From: Tindallia magadiensis
GTDB lineage: Bacteria > Bacillota > Clostridia > Peptostreptococcales > Tindalliaceae
DNA length: 64,000 bases
Assembly: GCF_900113635.1 (NCBI RefSeq)
Contig: NZ_FOQA01000001.1
Span: forward strand, 310,001-374,000
Direction of reading: 5' to 3'
Part shown: one piece after another, positions 17,227 to 26,195 of the stretch
Layout: each line of letters begins with the position of its first letter
How positions within the stretch are numbered: the first letter of the stretch is position 1
The notes under the pieces: model-generated
Seen by the model: the letters and a program-made list of their open reading frames with translations, nothing else
The model's database searches: none
Told to the model about the DNA's origin: nothing
Made by a program: the position numbers and the translations under genes

Positions 17227-18162
17227 ATGAGTATGAAAGAGGAAATGAAAGTACTAATTGCTGACGATATTGCACCAAGTGCTGTAAAACTATTACAGGA
17301 AGCATGCTACGAAGTTGATACAAATACCTATAGTCCAGAAGAATTGAAAAAAAAGCTGGGTCACTATCATGTATTAGTGGTACGTTCCGCCACCAAGGTT
17401 CGTAAAGACCTGATTGATGCCGTTGAAGGCTCTAACTTAGAATTGATTGTTCGAGCAGGTGTCGGACTGGACAATATTGATGTAGATTATGCTAAGTCGA
17501 AAGGTATTGAAGTGAAAAACACACCTAATTCCAGCATTGGATCAGTAGCAGAACTGGTACTGGGCCATATGCTGTCTCTATCACGAAACCTACATCGATC
17601 CAATGTCACCCTGCGTAAGGGTTCCTGGCCTAAGAAAGAATATAAAGGGAGAGAATTATTTAACAGCACCTTAGGTATTATCGGCTACGGCAGAATCGGA
17701 AGAGCCGTAGCCGATAAAGCCAAAGCTCTTGGCATGAAGGTTCAATTTTATGAAATCTATGATGTGCAGAATGCTGATAAAGACATCAAACAAGTAGATA
17801 TGAATATGTTACTATCCACCTCTGATTTCATTACTTTACACGTACCGGCATTGCCTGGAAAACCTCCTATACTTGGAGAAGCAGAATTTCAACAAATGAA
17901 AAAAGGTGTTTATATCATTAATTGTGCCAGAGGCGGCGTTCTCTCCGAGAAAGCACTTTTAAAAGCCATTGATGATGGTATTGTAGCTGGTGCAGGTCTT
18001 GATGTCTTTGAAAAAGAACCGCCGGAATGTACGGCGTTGCTTGAAAATGAAAGAATTTCCCTATCACCACATATCGGCGCAAACACTTTTGAAGCTCAGG
18101 AACGGATCGGTGATGAACTGGTTGAAATTCTTTTGGATTTATGTGAAAGGAGACATTCATAA
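17227..18162 (+). CDS. serA: D-3-phosphoglycerate dehydrogenase, short form
   Basis: First enzyme of serine synthesis: oxidises 3-phosphoglycerate to phosphohydroxypyruvate with NAD+. Residues 1-90 and 285-311 form the split substrate domain, and the middle forms a Rossmann domain with GYGRIGRAVA. The catalytic trio is Arg235 (NCARGG), Glu264 and His282 (SPHIGAN). At 311 residues it lacks the C-terminal ACT regulatory domain, so serine feedback through ACT is absent. ATG follows GGGAGGTAG. Related 2-hydroxyacid dehydrogenases are an alternative, but the aminotransferase neighbour supports SerA. Confidence 0.9.
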   Translation: MSMKEEMKVLIADDIAPSAVKLLQEACYEVDTNTYSPEELKKKLGHYHVLVVRSATKVRKDLIDAVEGSNLELIVRAGVGLDNIDVDYAKSKGIEVKNTPNSSIGSVAELVLGHMLSLSRNLHRSNVTLRKGSWPKKEYKGRELFNSTLGIIGYGRIGRAVADKAKALGMKVQFYEIYDVQNADKDIKQVDMNMLLSTSDFITLHVPALPGKPPILGEAEFQQMKKGVYIINCARGGVLSEKALLKAIDDGIVAGAGLDVFEKEPPECTALLENERISLSPHIGANTFEAQERIGDELVEILLDLCERRHS

Positions 18163-18163
18163 A

Positions 18164-19411
18164 ATGGAAATTAGACCTTTTAAGGCACTTCGTCCAGCTC
18201 CCAACTTAGCATCCAAAGTAGCATGCTTGCCCTATGATGTCATGAACACGGAAGAAGCAGCTAAAATGACAGAAGGAAACCCTTACAGTTTTTTACATGT
18301 CATCCGCTCAGAAATTGATCTGCCACAAGTCTCCAACCAGTACGATCAGCAGGTTTATGAAAAAGCGCAGAAAAACCTTCATAACATGGTTAAAAACCAG
18401 ACACTGATTCAAGATCAAACCCCTTCTTTTTACTTATATCGACAATGCATGAACGGACGTCAGCAGCTAGGAATTGTTGCCTGCCATTCGATTGATGATT
18501 ATGAAAGTGGTTTGATAAAAAAACATGAATTTACACGTCCAGAAAAAGAAAACGATCGAATCCGTCATTTCGACCAATGTGATGCCCACACAGAGCCGGT
18601 TTTCTTAACGTATCGAAGTGAAGCGAACTTTACCAGGCTAATCCGGCAATACGCTGAAGAAAATGAACCGGTGTATGATTTTGCTACAGAGGATGGAATT
18701 CAGCATACACTGTGGCATATCAGTAGTAGCGAATGGGTTCAAAAGATAGCTGATACTTTCCAAAAGAACGTTGAAGTCCTTTACATTGCCGACGGTCATC
18801 ACCGTACTGCTTCTGCAGCTAAGATTGGTTTTAAACGACGTAAAGAGAATCCTGATCTTGATATCAATGACGAAAGTCAGTTTCTGATGGCAGTTTCTTT
18901 TCCACAGGAAGACCTATACTGCATGGAATACAATCGAGTAGTGAAGGATTTAAATGGAATGTCAGTGGATGAACTGCTAGCCAGGGTCTCACAACATTTT
19001 GAATGCGAACCGGTGGATAAGGCCTATCAACCAAAAGAAAAGCATGAATTTGGCATGCTGCTAAATAACCATTGGTACCGGCTAATTGCAAAACCCCATA
19101 CTTTTTCAGAAAACGATGTTATTCAGCAACTGGATGTTTCTATTTTGCAAAACTATTTACTTCAGCCTATTTTGGGAATAATGGATCCCCGAACAGATAA
19201 GCGTATCGATTTTGTAGGAGGTATCCGAGGAATTGAAGAGTTGGAACGAAGAGTGCAAAACGATATGAAGCTTGCTTTTTCCATGTTTCCCACCACCATC
19301 GAAGATCTATTGCAAGTAGCGGACGAAGATAAGATTATGCCTCCGAAATCCACTTGGTTTGAACCAAAGCTAAGGAGCGGAATTTTTCTACATCCATTTA
19401 AGGAATATTAG
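18164..19411 (+). CDS. DUF1015-family protein of the serine cluster
   Basis: A 415-residue soluble protein of the DUF1015 (COG4198) family. Conserved blocks visible: the N-terminal RPFKALRP and CLPYDVM motifs and the central signature ADGHHRTASAA with His212 and His213. The open frame extends upstream inside serA, but the ATG at 18164, 1 nt after the serA stop and behind AAAGGAGA, is the start. The tight link to serA and the aminotransferase, with no serB phosphatase nearby, suggests a phosphoserine- or serine-related activity, perhaps a ParB-like serine kinase. That is inference; the biochemical function is not established here. Confidence 0.85.
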   Translation: MEIRPFKALRPAPNLASKVACLPYDVMNTEEAAKMTEGNPYSFLHVIRSEIDLPQVSNQYDQQVYEKAQKNLHNMVKNQTLIQDQTPSFYLYRQCMNGRQQLGIVACHSIDDYESGLIKKHEFTRPEKENDRIRHFDQCDAHTEPVFLTYRSEANFTRLIRQYAEENEPVYDFATEDGIQHTLWHISSSEWVQKIADTFQKNVEVLYIADGHHRTASAAKIGFKRRKENPDLDINDESQFLMAVSFPQEDLYCMEYNRVVKDLNGMSVDELLARVSQHFECEPVDKAYQPKEKHEFGMLLNNHWYRLIAKPHTFSENDVIQQLDVSILQNYLLQPILGIMDPRTDKRIDFVGGIRGIEELERRVQNDMKLAFSMFPTTIEDLLQVADEDKIMPPKSTWFEPKLRSGIFLHPFKEY

Positions 19412-19434
19412 AAAGGAGCCATTTGGCTCCTTTC
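19411..19434. terminator. Bidirectional terminator between DUF1015 gene and metA
   Basis: A perfect 10-bp stem (GAAAGGAGCC and GGCTCCTTTC) with a 4-nt loop begins at the last base of the DUF1015 stop codon and ends at the metA stop. Flanking T-runs are short on both sides. Its position between convergent genes fits a shared terminator. Confidence 0.75.
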
Positions 19435-20348
19435 TAAATTTGACTGATATCATAGGGTGTTTCCTGATATACAAAATAGTTGAGCCAATTGGAGAACAAT
19501 AAATTGGAATGTGCTCGCCAGGTAACAACCGGCTCTTTAGATGGATCATCGTAGGGGTAATAGTTACGAGGAACTTCAATTTCCAGACCAGCCTTCACAT
19601 CTCTGTCATATTCAGCTTTCAACGTCAATGGATCATACTCAGAATGACCAGTAACAAAAATGCTTTTACCATTAGCAGTAGAAGCAATATAAACCCCTGC
19701 TTCTTCTGATTCACAAAGAACTTCTAGCTCTTCTACCAAATCAATATCTTCCCTTCTCACTTCCGTATGCCTGGAATGAGGCGCCCATACAATATCGTCA
19801 AATCCTTTTACCAGTCGATGATTCGACGTAAGAACTTTATGATTAAAGACACCGAATATTTTTTTATCTACTGAGTGTTTGGGTACTCCAAAGTAGTGAT
19901 ACATAGCTGCTTGAGCTGCCCAACAAATAAAAATGGTGGAAAAAACATGAGTCCGTTTCCATTCCAAAATATTCTTCAATTCTTCCCAATAATAAACCTC
20001 ATCAAATTCAAGTTTTTCAACAGGTGCTCCTGTTACAATCATGCCATCAAACTTTTCATCCTTTATCTGTGAAAAGGTTTTATAAAAAGTTTGCAAATGT
20101 TCTTGAGATGTATTTCTTGATTTATGGGTTTCCGGATGCAGAAGTGTTACATCAACCTGAAGTGGAGAATTTCCTAACAATCTCAGAAGCTGGGTTTCCG
20201 TCGTTATTTTAGTTGGCATTAGGTTAAGAATAAGAATTTTTAATGCCCTTATATCTTGAGAGTAAGCCCTGCTTTCTTTCATTATAAAAATATTTTCGTT
20301 GTTTAGTGTTTCAAAAGCCGGTAGGTTATCTGGTATTTTTACTGGCAT
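19434..20348 (-). CDS. metA: Homoserine O-acetyltransferase (MetA family)
   Basis: Acylates homoserine in methionine synthesis. 304 residues, with the triad Cys142 (ICWAAQA), His235 and Glu237 (GHSEYDP) exactly at family positions. Residue 111 is Glu (GAPVEKLEF); in this family Glu111 goes with acetyl-CoA and Gly111 with succinyl-CoA, so O-acetylhomoserine is the expected product. That matches the neighbouring metY, which uses it. The gene starts 17 nt after metY with an AAGGAGG site and shares the SAM-riboswitch transcript. Confidence 0.93.
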   Translation of the reverse strand: MPVKIPDNLPAFETLNNENIFIMKESRAYSQDIRALKILILNLMPTKITTETQLLRLLGNSPLQVDVTLLHPETHKSRNTSQEHLQTFYKTFSQIKDEKFDGMIVTGAPVEKLEFDEVYYWEELKNILEWKRTHVFSTIFICWAAQAAMYHYFGVPKHSVDKKIFGVFNHKVLTSNHRLVKGFDDIVWAPHSRHTEVRREDIDLVEELEVLCESEEAGVYIASTANGKSIFVTGHSEYDPLTLKAEYDRDVKAGLEIEVPRNYYPYDDPSKEPVVTWRAHSNLLFSNWLNYFVYQETPYDISQI

Positions 20349-20365
20349 GATATTTACCTCCTTGT

Positions 20366-21646
20366 TCAGCTATTTAATGCTTGGTTCAGATCATCGATAA
20401 GGTCTTCCGCATCTTCCAATCCTATGGAAACTCGAACCATGTCTGGACTGATACCGGAATTCCTTTGCTGCTCTTCCGATAATTGGGCATGCGTGGTGCT
20501 TGCTGGATGAATCACAAGAGATTTAGCATCTGCTACATTTGCCAACAGAGAAAATATTTCTAATGAATCTATAAATTTTTTCCCTGCTTCCAGACCACCT
20601 TTGATTCCAAAGGTGAAAATAGATCCAACGCCTTTAGGAAAGTATTTTTGATAAAGATCGTTATAAGGACTGTCCTCTAGTTCTGGATAATTAACCCATG
20701 ATACCTTAGGGTGTTTTTTGAGAAAAGAAATAATTTTTCTGGTATTCTCCACATGTCGCTCTAACCGTAAGGAGAGTGTCTCAAGGCCCTGCAAAAACAA
20801 AAAAGCATTAAAAGGACTTAAGGAAGCTCCAGTATCACGTAGCAACTGAACTCTTGCTTTAACAATATACGCAGCCGATCCAAAAGTATCTGTGTAGCAA
20901 ATACCATGATAAGTAGGATCTGGATCTGTCAAACCAGAAAATTTACCACTCTTTTTCCAGTCAAAGGTACCCCCATCCACAATAAGACCACCAATACTAG
21001 TTCCATGTCCTCCTATAAACTTAGTGGCAGAATGCACTACAATATCAGCTCCATGTTTTAATGGCTGAAATAGGTAAGGTGTCGCAAAAGTGTTGTCAAT
21101 GATAACTGGTATTCCGTGTCTATGAGCAATGTTAGCCACTGCTTCCAGATCAATGAGGTTTATATTAGGATTCCCTATACTTTCCAGAAAAACTGCTTTG
21201 GTTTTTTCATTGATGGCCTTTTCAAAGTTTTGAGGATCATCCGGCTGTACAAAAATAGTTTTTATGCCATATTTAGGTAACTGTGCATCCAGCAATGTAT
21301 AAGTGCCTCCGTACAACGCGTTTGATGCTACAATTTCGTCCCCTGCCTCAGCAATATTCATAATGGCATAAGTCACCGCTGCGGCTCCTGAAGCCACCGC
21401 CAAAGCAGCTACCCCACCTTCAAGAGCCGCCATCCTTTTTTCAAAAACATCCGTTGTAGGATTCATAATTCGGGTATAAATATTACCAGCTTCTTCCAAT
21501 GAAAATAGTTTAGAGGCATGTTCCACGTTGTCAAACACATAGGATGTCGTCTGATAAATTGGTACGGCTCTGGAACCCGTTGTCGGATCTGCTTCCTGTC
21601 CTGCATGGATTTGCAATGTGTCGAATTTTCTGGTTTTTTCTGTCAT
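20366..21646 (-). CDS. metY: O-acetylhomoserine aminocarboxypropyltransferase (sulfhydrylase)
   Basis: A PLP enzyme that replaces the acetyl group of O-acetylhomoserine with sulfide (or methanethiol) to give homocysteine (or methionine). 426 residues, with PLP lysine Lys209 in [11 protein letters not shown] and the Cys/Met-metabolism family signature around it. The frame extends to an ATG at 21700, but that falls inside the riboswitch terminator; the ATG at 21646 with AAAGGAGTG is correct and gives the usual N-terminus ([11 protein letters not shown]). First gene of the metY-metA operon. Confidence 0.94.
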   Translation of the reverse strand: MTEKTRKFDTLQIHAGQEADPTTGSRAVPIYQTTSYVFDNVEHASKLFSLEEAGNIYTRIMNPTTDVFEKRMAALEGGVAALAVASGAAAVTYAIMNIAEAGDEIVASNALYGGTYTLLDAQLPKYGIKTIFVQPDDPQNFEKAINEKTKAVFLESIGNPNINLIDLEAVANIAHRHGIPVIIDNTFATPYLFQPLKHGADIVVHSATKFIGGHGTSIGGLIVDGGTFDWKKSGKFSGLTDPDPTYHGICYTDTFGSAAYIVKARVQLLRDTGASLSPFNAFLFLQGLETLSLRLERHVENTRKIISFLKKHPKVSWVNYPELEDSPYNDLYQKYFPKGVGSIFTFGIKGGLEAGKKFIDSLEIFSLLANVADAKSLVIHPASTTHAQLSEEQQRNSGISPDMVRVSIGLEDAEDLIDDLNQALNS

Positions 21647-21668
21647 TTTTATCACTCCTTTGTTTTTT

Positions 21669-21707
21669 GAAAATAAGAAGAACCTCTTTCGCAGGTGCAA
21701 AAGAGGT
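21669..21707 (-). terminator. SAM-riboswitch expression-platform terminator
   Basis: Stem ACCTCTTT (21682-21689) with AAAGAGGT (21700-21707) and a 10-nt loop, followed on the minus strand by a U-rich TCTTCTTATTTT. It lies between the SAM-I aptamer and the metY ribosome site and would end transcription when SAM is bound. Confidence 0.85.
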
Positions 21708-21720
21708 CAGATTGTTTCGA

Positions 21721-21825
21721 GTCTCTCATCTCTTAGGAGTTCACCTACAGGATTTAGCACCGTGCATTATATGCCGGTTGCCGGGCTTCATCGGGCCAGT
21801 CCCTCCGCCACTCTTTATAAGAGTA
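21721..21825 (-). ncRNA. SAM-I riboswitch (S box) aptamer
   Basis: The minus strand has the S-box core: GAGGGACTGGCCCGATGAAG, then CCCGGCAACC, a GGTGCTAAATCC block, and a closing P1 helix in which CTCTTAT pairs with ATGAGAG. Followed by the terminator above, it should switch metY-metA off when S-adenosylmethionine is plentiful. It accounts for most of the 357-nt gap between metY and the GNAT gene. Confidence 0.96.
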
Positions 21826-21844
21826 AGTTATTTAATTGATAGAC

Positions 21845-21873
21845 ATACTATCATCCTTTTAGCGACTTGTCAA
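21845..21873 (-). promoter_or_regulatory. Sigma-A promoter of metY-metA
   Basis: -35 TTGACA (21868-21873), 17-bp spacer and -10 TAGTAT (21845-21850) on the minus strand. The predicted start near 21838 lies just ahead of the riboswitch. Confidence 0.82.
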
Positions 21874-22003
21874 CAGTACTTCTTCTCATTTAAACATTTT
21901 ATCGCATCTATTTTATGTATTTTAGGAATATTTTTGATATTATTCATTTTTATGTTATACTTCATTATTATAATTCTTTTGATTCTGTCTGGAGGTAATT
22001 TAA

Positions 22004-22528
22004 TTGTCTAATGAAAAAAGTGATTATATAATTAGACTTGCACAAAAAAAGGATTTACCAGCTATTACATTCATTTATAATCAAGGTATTTCGACTCGTT
22101 ATGCAACTTTAGAATCGGAATATAAAAATTTAGATGAAATGAAAGAGTGGTTTATGACAAGGAAACCTAGGTATTGTGTTATCATTTTAGAGTATGACGG
22201 TGAGATATTAGGTTGGGCTTCGTTAAATCCATTTCATTATCGTACAGCCTATGATGGAGTTGCCGATTTTTCAATTTATATTTCTGAAAATCATCGAGGA
22301 AAAGGTCTTGGTAAAATATTGATGAAACATTTAGAAAATCTAGCAAGGGAAAACAATTTTTATAAACTCGTTTTGTTCACGCCAAATCATAATGAATCTG
22401 CAAAAAAACTTTATATAAATAGAGGTTTTCGTGTTGTGGGCATTTACTATCATCAAGGTAAAATTGATGACAAGTGGATAGACATTGCAATAATGGAGAA
22501 ATTACTAGTCAATAATCCCTCCACATAA
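22004..22528 (+). CDS. GNAT-family N-acetyltransferase (phosphinothricin acetyltransferase-like)
   Basis: A 174-residue acetyl-CoA-dependent acetyltransferase. The acetyl-CoA-binding motif A (ENHRGKGLGKILMKHL) and the FTPNHNESAKKLYINRGFR block near the C-terminus resemble the PAT/YncA/MddA group, which acetylates amino groups of phosphinothricin, methionine derivatives or related compounds. The substrate here is unknown. The start is TTG at 22004, 7 nt after GGAGGT; no ATG is available before the fold begins. It stands alone between a divergent and a convergent gene. Confidence 0.87.
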   Translation: MSNEKSDYIIRLAQKKDLPAITFIYNQGISTRYATLESEYKNLDEMKEWFMTRKPRYCVIILEYDGEILGWASLNPFHYRTAYDGVADFSIYISENHRGKGLGKILMKHLENLARENNFYKLVLFTPNHNESAKKLYINRGFRVVGIYYHQGKIDDKWIDIAIMEKLLVNNPST

Positions 22529-22532
22529 TGAC

Positions 22533-22561
22533 AGTCCACCATTTGAGTGGGCTCTTTTTTT
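22533..22561 (+). terminator. Rho-independent terminator after the GNAT gene
   Basis: Stem AGTCCAC with GTGGGCT (one G-U pair), 7-nt loop, followed by C and seven T residues. Confidence 0.85.
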
Positions 22562-22572
22562 ATCTAAAAATT

Positions 22573-24363
22573 TCAAGGCATATTTTCAACCGTATACCCA
22601 ATAATATTTTGAACTCGTTCAACATAATCAGTGATAATTCCATCAATATCGTACATTAATACTTCTCTAATGTCGTCTTCTTCATTCACTGTCCAGACCC
22701 ATACTTCTCTTTCATCTCTTTTAGCGTTACGAATGAATTCTCTATTCAACATGCTCTGGTCAATTGCATAATAATCTACATCTAATTGCGAAATATCCCC
22801 TAATGCATAATATAGAATTTGACCTAAATATAAATCAGGGTTTTGTTTTCTTATCAGCTGTAATAGCTCATAGTCAAAAGATTGAACGTACACACTATTC
22901 GCCATATTAGACCTTTCAATGGATTTGACTACTTCTTCGGCTAGAATCTCTATTGGTCCATATGCTTTGACATCAATAATAACTTTTGCCTTCCCCTTGA
23001 TTTCTGCAAGCACTTCATCTAAGGATACAACCGTTTCACCTTTAAAATCTTCCGAAAATCTACTTCCAATATCAAGCTGCGACAATTCTTCATAAGTTAA
23101 TTCAATAGGCCTTTCTGGAATGCCAGCTACTCGAGCCAAGCCCATATCGTGATTCAAGATGACTACGTGATCTTTGGATAGTTGCACATCAATCTCAATA
23201 AAATCCGAATTTTGCTCTAGCGCAGCACGAACCGCGCTCATCGAATTCTCGGGTGCATTAATTGGATCACCTCTATGAGCTGCTATTTTAACATCTCTAC
23301 CTAAATGAACAAAGCTTTCATTCAATGTATGTCCAATCATAAACGTTCCTAAAAGATTAAGCATTAAAATGGTCAATAATAAGGCTCTTCTTCTTTTAAT
23401 CAAACGGGTAAAAAACCATTCTATTTTTTCTAATTTTTTGCTTCTAACTGTTTTAAATTCATCGGAACTTTTCATCTTAGTTTTATTTCTCAAATAATAA
23501 AATAACCTGGTTATATATATGATGTTTATTGGCATGACAAGCATTGCCAGTATCATCCCAAGTAAACTATTAAACGTAAGTATATAGGCTCCTAATAATC
23601 CTCCGGTTCTAATACCAATGTGAGAAGGTATAAAAGAAATAGCTGAGAAAATAATAAAACTTCCACCCACAATAATGATATTAAGCATTAGTAAGCTGGC
23701 TAAATGAATAATATTTCTACCTTCCGTTAATTTAGCGCTGCAGCTTATAGCTTTTCGTGCGGGTAAATTTTCCAGTAAAATATAGTGTACCGCAAATATC
23801 CATCGCAACAATATTAAGGTAAACAGCGCTAGTATGCTTCGATATACATAAAGCATTATCTTGGAATCCTGAATCATATTCATCAGTATAGGCGGAACTT
23901 CTATTTTACTTGTTATTTCAGTGGCAACAGGTATATCAATAAGTGGTGCAACAACTAAAATAACAAAGATAAAATGAAGCATCCCTATACCAACAATTCT
24001 AGGAATAGAAAAGATCGCTGTTATGATAGCTTCCGATATAAATACTTTTTTAGAAAAAATTTTTCTTTGAGCTAACACAATAAGACCACCGAGTTCTATA
24101 AAAACAATCATGACCGAAATTGATGCAATAAGGATAAGCCCTATTAAACCCTCATAACTTAAAACGATTCTGAAAGCGTCTCTATTTATGAGTACACCTG
24201 CTCCCATCGAAATAATCAGGCGGTTAAATAAATAGCCTAGTAGCGGGATAAAAATAACACTGGTAAGAATTAAAAAAACAAATCCATACGCTATATATCC
24301 CCTATAATATTTTTTAAAATCTATTAAACTTTTCAGTAATAGATTATTACGAATATTCACCAT
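22573..24363 (-). CDS. Membrane-anchored glycerophosphodiester phosphodiesterase
   Basis: A 596-residue two-part protein. Residues 1-350 form an integral membrane domain with about seven or eight hydrophobic segments (the GDPD membrane-associated domain); residues 360-590 form a GDPD TIM barrel. Catalytic motifs: HRGDPINAPEN with His363, EIDVQLSKD with the metal-binding Glu/Asp, and NHD. The family hydrolyses glycerophosphodiesters from lipid turnover to glycerol-3-phosphate, and membrane fusions may act on lipoteichoic acid or phosphatidylglycerol products. It has its own site downstream of the ssrA terminator and no obvious operon partner. Confidence 0.9.
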   Translation of the reverse strand: MVNIRNNLLLKSLIDFKKYYRGYIAYGFVFLILTSVIFIPLLGYLFNRLIISMGAGVLINRDAFRIVLSYEGLIGLILIASISVMIVFIELGGLIVLAQRKIFSKKVFISEAIITAIFSIPRIVGIGMLHFIFVILVVAPLIDIPVATEITSKIEVPPILMNMIQDSKIMLYVYRSILALFTLILLRWIFAVHYILLENLPARKAISCSAKLTEGRNIIHLASLLMLNIIIVGGSFIIFSAISFIPSHIGIRTGGLLGAYILTFNSLLGMILAMLVMPINIIYITRLFYYLRNKTKMKSSDEFKTVRSKKLEKIEWFFTRLIKRRRALLLTILMLNLLGTFMIGHTLNESFVHLGRDVKIAAHRGDPINAPENSMSAVRAALEQNSDFIEIDVQLSKDHVVILNHDMGLARVAGIPERPIELTYEELSQLDIGSRFSEDFKGETVVSLDEVLAEIKGKAKVIIDVKAYGPIEILAEEVVKSIERSNMANSVYVQSFDYELLQLIRKQNPDLYLGQILYYALGDISQLDVDYYAIDQSMLNREFIRNAKRDEREVWVWTVNEEDDIREVLMYDIDGIITDYVERVQNIIGYTVENMP

Positions 24364-24391
24364 ATATTCTCCTTTTGAGATAAATAATAAT

Positions 24392-24420
24392 CAAAAACCG
24401 CACTGATATATTCAGTACGG
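24392..24420 (-). terminator. Terminator downstream of ssrA
   Basis: On the minus strand CCGTACTGA and TCAGTGCGG form a 9-bp stem (one G-U pair) with a 5-nt loop, followed by TTTTTGATTATT. It lies 46 nt past the mature tmRNA 3' end and just ahead of the glycerophosphodiesterase gene. Confidence 0.85.
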
Positions 24421-24466
24421 CCTCAGGACGTTAACTTACTATCGTAAACAACTATTTGTGATACCA

Positions 24467-24824
24467 TGGTGGAGGCGAGGAGAGTCGAACTCCTGTCCGA
24501 AGGCTCTTTGTCGTCGCTTTCTCCGAGCACAGCTACTGTTTTGATTCTCATCTCCTCCGCCGTTCAGTAGCAAACTGCGGATTTGACCAGCCTTGATTGT
24601 ACAACGCAAAGTCAAGGCACCCTTTGCGACGTTCCCCGTTTAAATGACGTCACGACCCTGAATGACGGGACATCCAGGCGCAACGAGCTACCTTATATTA
24701 GGCAGCTAACGCGTAATTATTGTCTGCGTTTATCTTTAGTTGTTCCGTTCTTTTACGTGTACCCGAAACAAAACACGGCTCGCTTACGAAAACTCCAAAC
24801 CCCCGTCGAAACCATTACGCCCCC
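24467..24824 (-). ncRNA. ssrA: tmRNA (transfer-messenger RNA)
   Basis: Rescues stalled ribosomes together with SmpB and tags the unfinished peptide for proteolysis. The 5' end GGGGGCG pairs with CGCCTCC ahead of an encoded ACCA 3' end, forming the alanine acceptor stem; the T-arm GTTCGACTC is intact. The tag frame (24698-24727) encodes ADNNYALAA and a TAA stop. Mature length is about 358 nt, one-piece form. The 5' end lies 2 nt after the smpB stop codon, so it must be cut from a longer transcript or be driven from a promoter inside smpB. Confidence 0.96.
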
Positions 24825-24826
24825 TT

Positions 24827-25291
24827 CTACTGTTTTTGCCGTTCTCTAAGTTCTTTTTGGATCTTACGATCGGCATCCCTTTTTGCTATGTCTTGTCGCT
24901 TGTCATATTTTGCTTTTCCCCGAGCAACAGCCAACTCAATTTTAACTAATCCCTTTTTCAGATAAACCCTTAAAGGGATCAGTGAATATCCTTTTTGCTG
25001 GACATACCCAATGAGTTTGCGTATTTCTTTCTTATGAAGCAACAACTTGCGAACACGCAAAGGATCTGTGTTGAAAATATTTCCCTGTTCGTAGGGACTT
25101 ATATGAACATTATACAGGAAAACTTCACTGTTTTCAACCCGAGCATAACCATCTTTCAGGTTGACTTTACTTCCACGAATGGATTTTACCTCGGTTCCTT
25201 TCAATGCAATTCCTGCTTCATATACTTCTTCGATGAAATAATCATGTCTAGCTTTACGATTTTGTGCGATTACTTTAATATTGTCAGCCAT
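24827..25291 (-). CDS. smpB: SsrA-binding protein SmpB
   Basis: A 154-residue OB-fold RNA-binding protein that delivers tmRNA to stalled ribosomes. Typical motifs are visible: NRKARHDY at the N-terminus, [15 protein letters not shown], the SPYEQGN loop, and a basic C-terminal tail ([16 protein letters not shown]) that fills the mRNA channel. It follows ribokinase by 1 nt and is followed by ssrA after 2 nt, so its mRNA is probably shared with the nucleoside operon as well as tmRNA. Confidence 0.96.
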   Translation of the reverse strand: MADNIKVIAQNRKARHDYFIEEVYEAGIALKGTEVKSIRGSKVNLKDGYARVENSEVFLYNVHISPYEQGNIFNTDPLRVRKLLLHKKEIRKLIGYVQQKGYSLIPLRVYLKKGLVKIELAVARGKAKYDKRQDIAKRDADRKIQKELRERQKQ

Positions 25292-25292
25292 T

Positions 25293-26195
25293 TTACTTCA
25301 TTCCTTTTTTTATCAGTTCCTGTACTTCCAAGTCCGTTGGCAATGAACTTTGAGCACCCATTTTGGTTGTAGCCAATGCTCCTGCAGCATTAGCAAAACT
25401 TAGAGCATCCATCATGCTTTTTTCTTTCATTAATGCGATCAAAAGAGCCGCATTAAAAGTATCTCCAGCTGCTGTTGTATCAATAGCATGGACAGAAAAA
25501 GGCTTTCCTTGCGTGGTATTCTCATGATTAATTGCCATAGATCCTTTTTCACCTAATGTTACAACTACTTGTTTAACTCCCTTTTTTAATAAACCCTTCA
25601 CACCCACATCAAGATTTTCTGTTCCAGATAAAAGTGATAACTCCGTTTCATTTGGAGTTATGATATCAATCAATGGGTATAAGCTATCTGGTAATATTTG
25701 AGCAGGAGCAGGATTCAGCAATATTTTTTTTCCTAAAGACTTTAACCGCTTAATTCCATATTCTACCGTTAGCAATGGTGTTTCTAACTGAAACATCACC
25801 CACTCTGCATCCTCTATTAAATATAGTTTATCATCAATCCATTTTTCTGTCACATCATAATTAGCTCCTGGATAAACCATAATGGTGTTATGGCCTTCCT
25901 TATCTATTGTAATTGAAGCATTTCCAGATGGAGTTTCGGTTCGCATGACTCCTTCTGTGTTAACCTTTTCTATATTTAAGTGCTCCATCAATTGATCACC
26001 AAATCCATCTTTACCAAGGGCACCGATCATTGTAACATCGGCTCCTAATCTAGCAGCTGCAACCGCTTGATTAGCTCCTTTTCCCCCTGGAACTGTCCTA
26101 TAATGATCCGCCAGGAGTGTTTCTCCTTTTTGTGGCAACCTTTCTACTTGAAATATCATATCCATGTTGATGCTACCAATAACTGCCATTTTCAT
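25293..26195 (-). CDS. rbsK: Ribokinase
   Basis: Phosphorylates ribose to ribose-5-phosphate. PfkB fold of 300 residues with the N-terminal GSINMDMIF and [16 protein letters not shown] motifs and the ribokinase-type [12 protein letters not shown] anion hole and catalytic Asp. Of three close ATG codons, 26195 is chosen: it overlaps the upstream stop as ATGA and has AAGGAGG 9 nt before it. In this operon it would use the ribose freed by the two nucleoside hydrolases or by the ADP-ribosylglycohydrolase-like enzyme. Confidence 0.91.
   Translation of the reverse strand: MKMAVIGSINMDMIFQVERLPQKGETLLADHYRTVPGGKGANQAVAAARLGADVTMIGALGKDGFGDQLMEHLNIEKVNTEGVMRTETPSGNASITIDKEGHNTIMVYPGANYDVTEKWIDDKLYLIEDAEWVMFQLETPLLTVEYGIKRLKSLGKKILLNPAPAQILPDSLYPLIDIITPNETELSLLSGTENLDVGVKGLLKKGVKQVVVTLGEKGSMAINHENTTQGKPFSVHAIDTTAAGDTFNAALLIALMKEKSMMDALSFANAAGALATTKMGAQSSLPTDLEVQELIKKGMK

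Noticed and set aside
17990-18163. Upstream extension of the DUF1015 frame inside serA
   Set aside because: serA coding is firm there, and a good ribosome site with ATG at 18164 gives the normal N-terminus.
24583-24965. Overlapping plus-strand open frames of 69-88 codons
   Set aside because: They lie antisense to tmRNA and the end of smpB; composition and lack of ribosome sites show they are chance frames.
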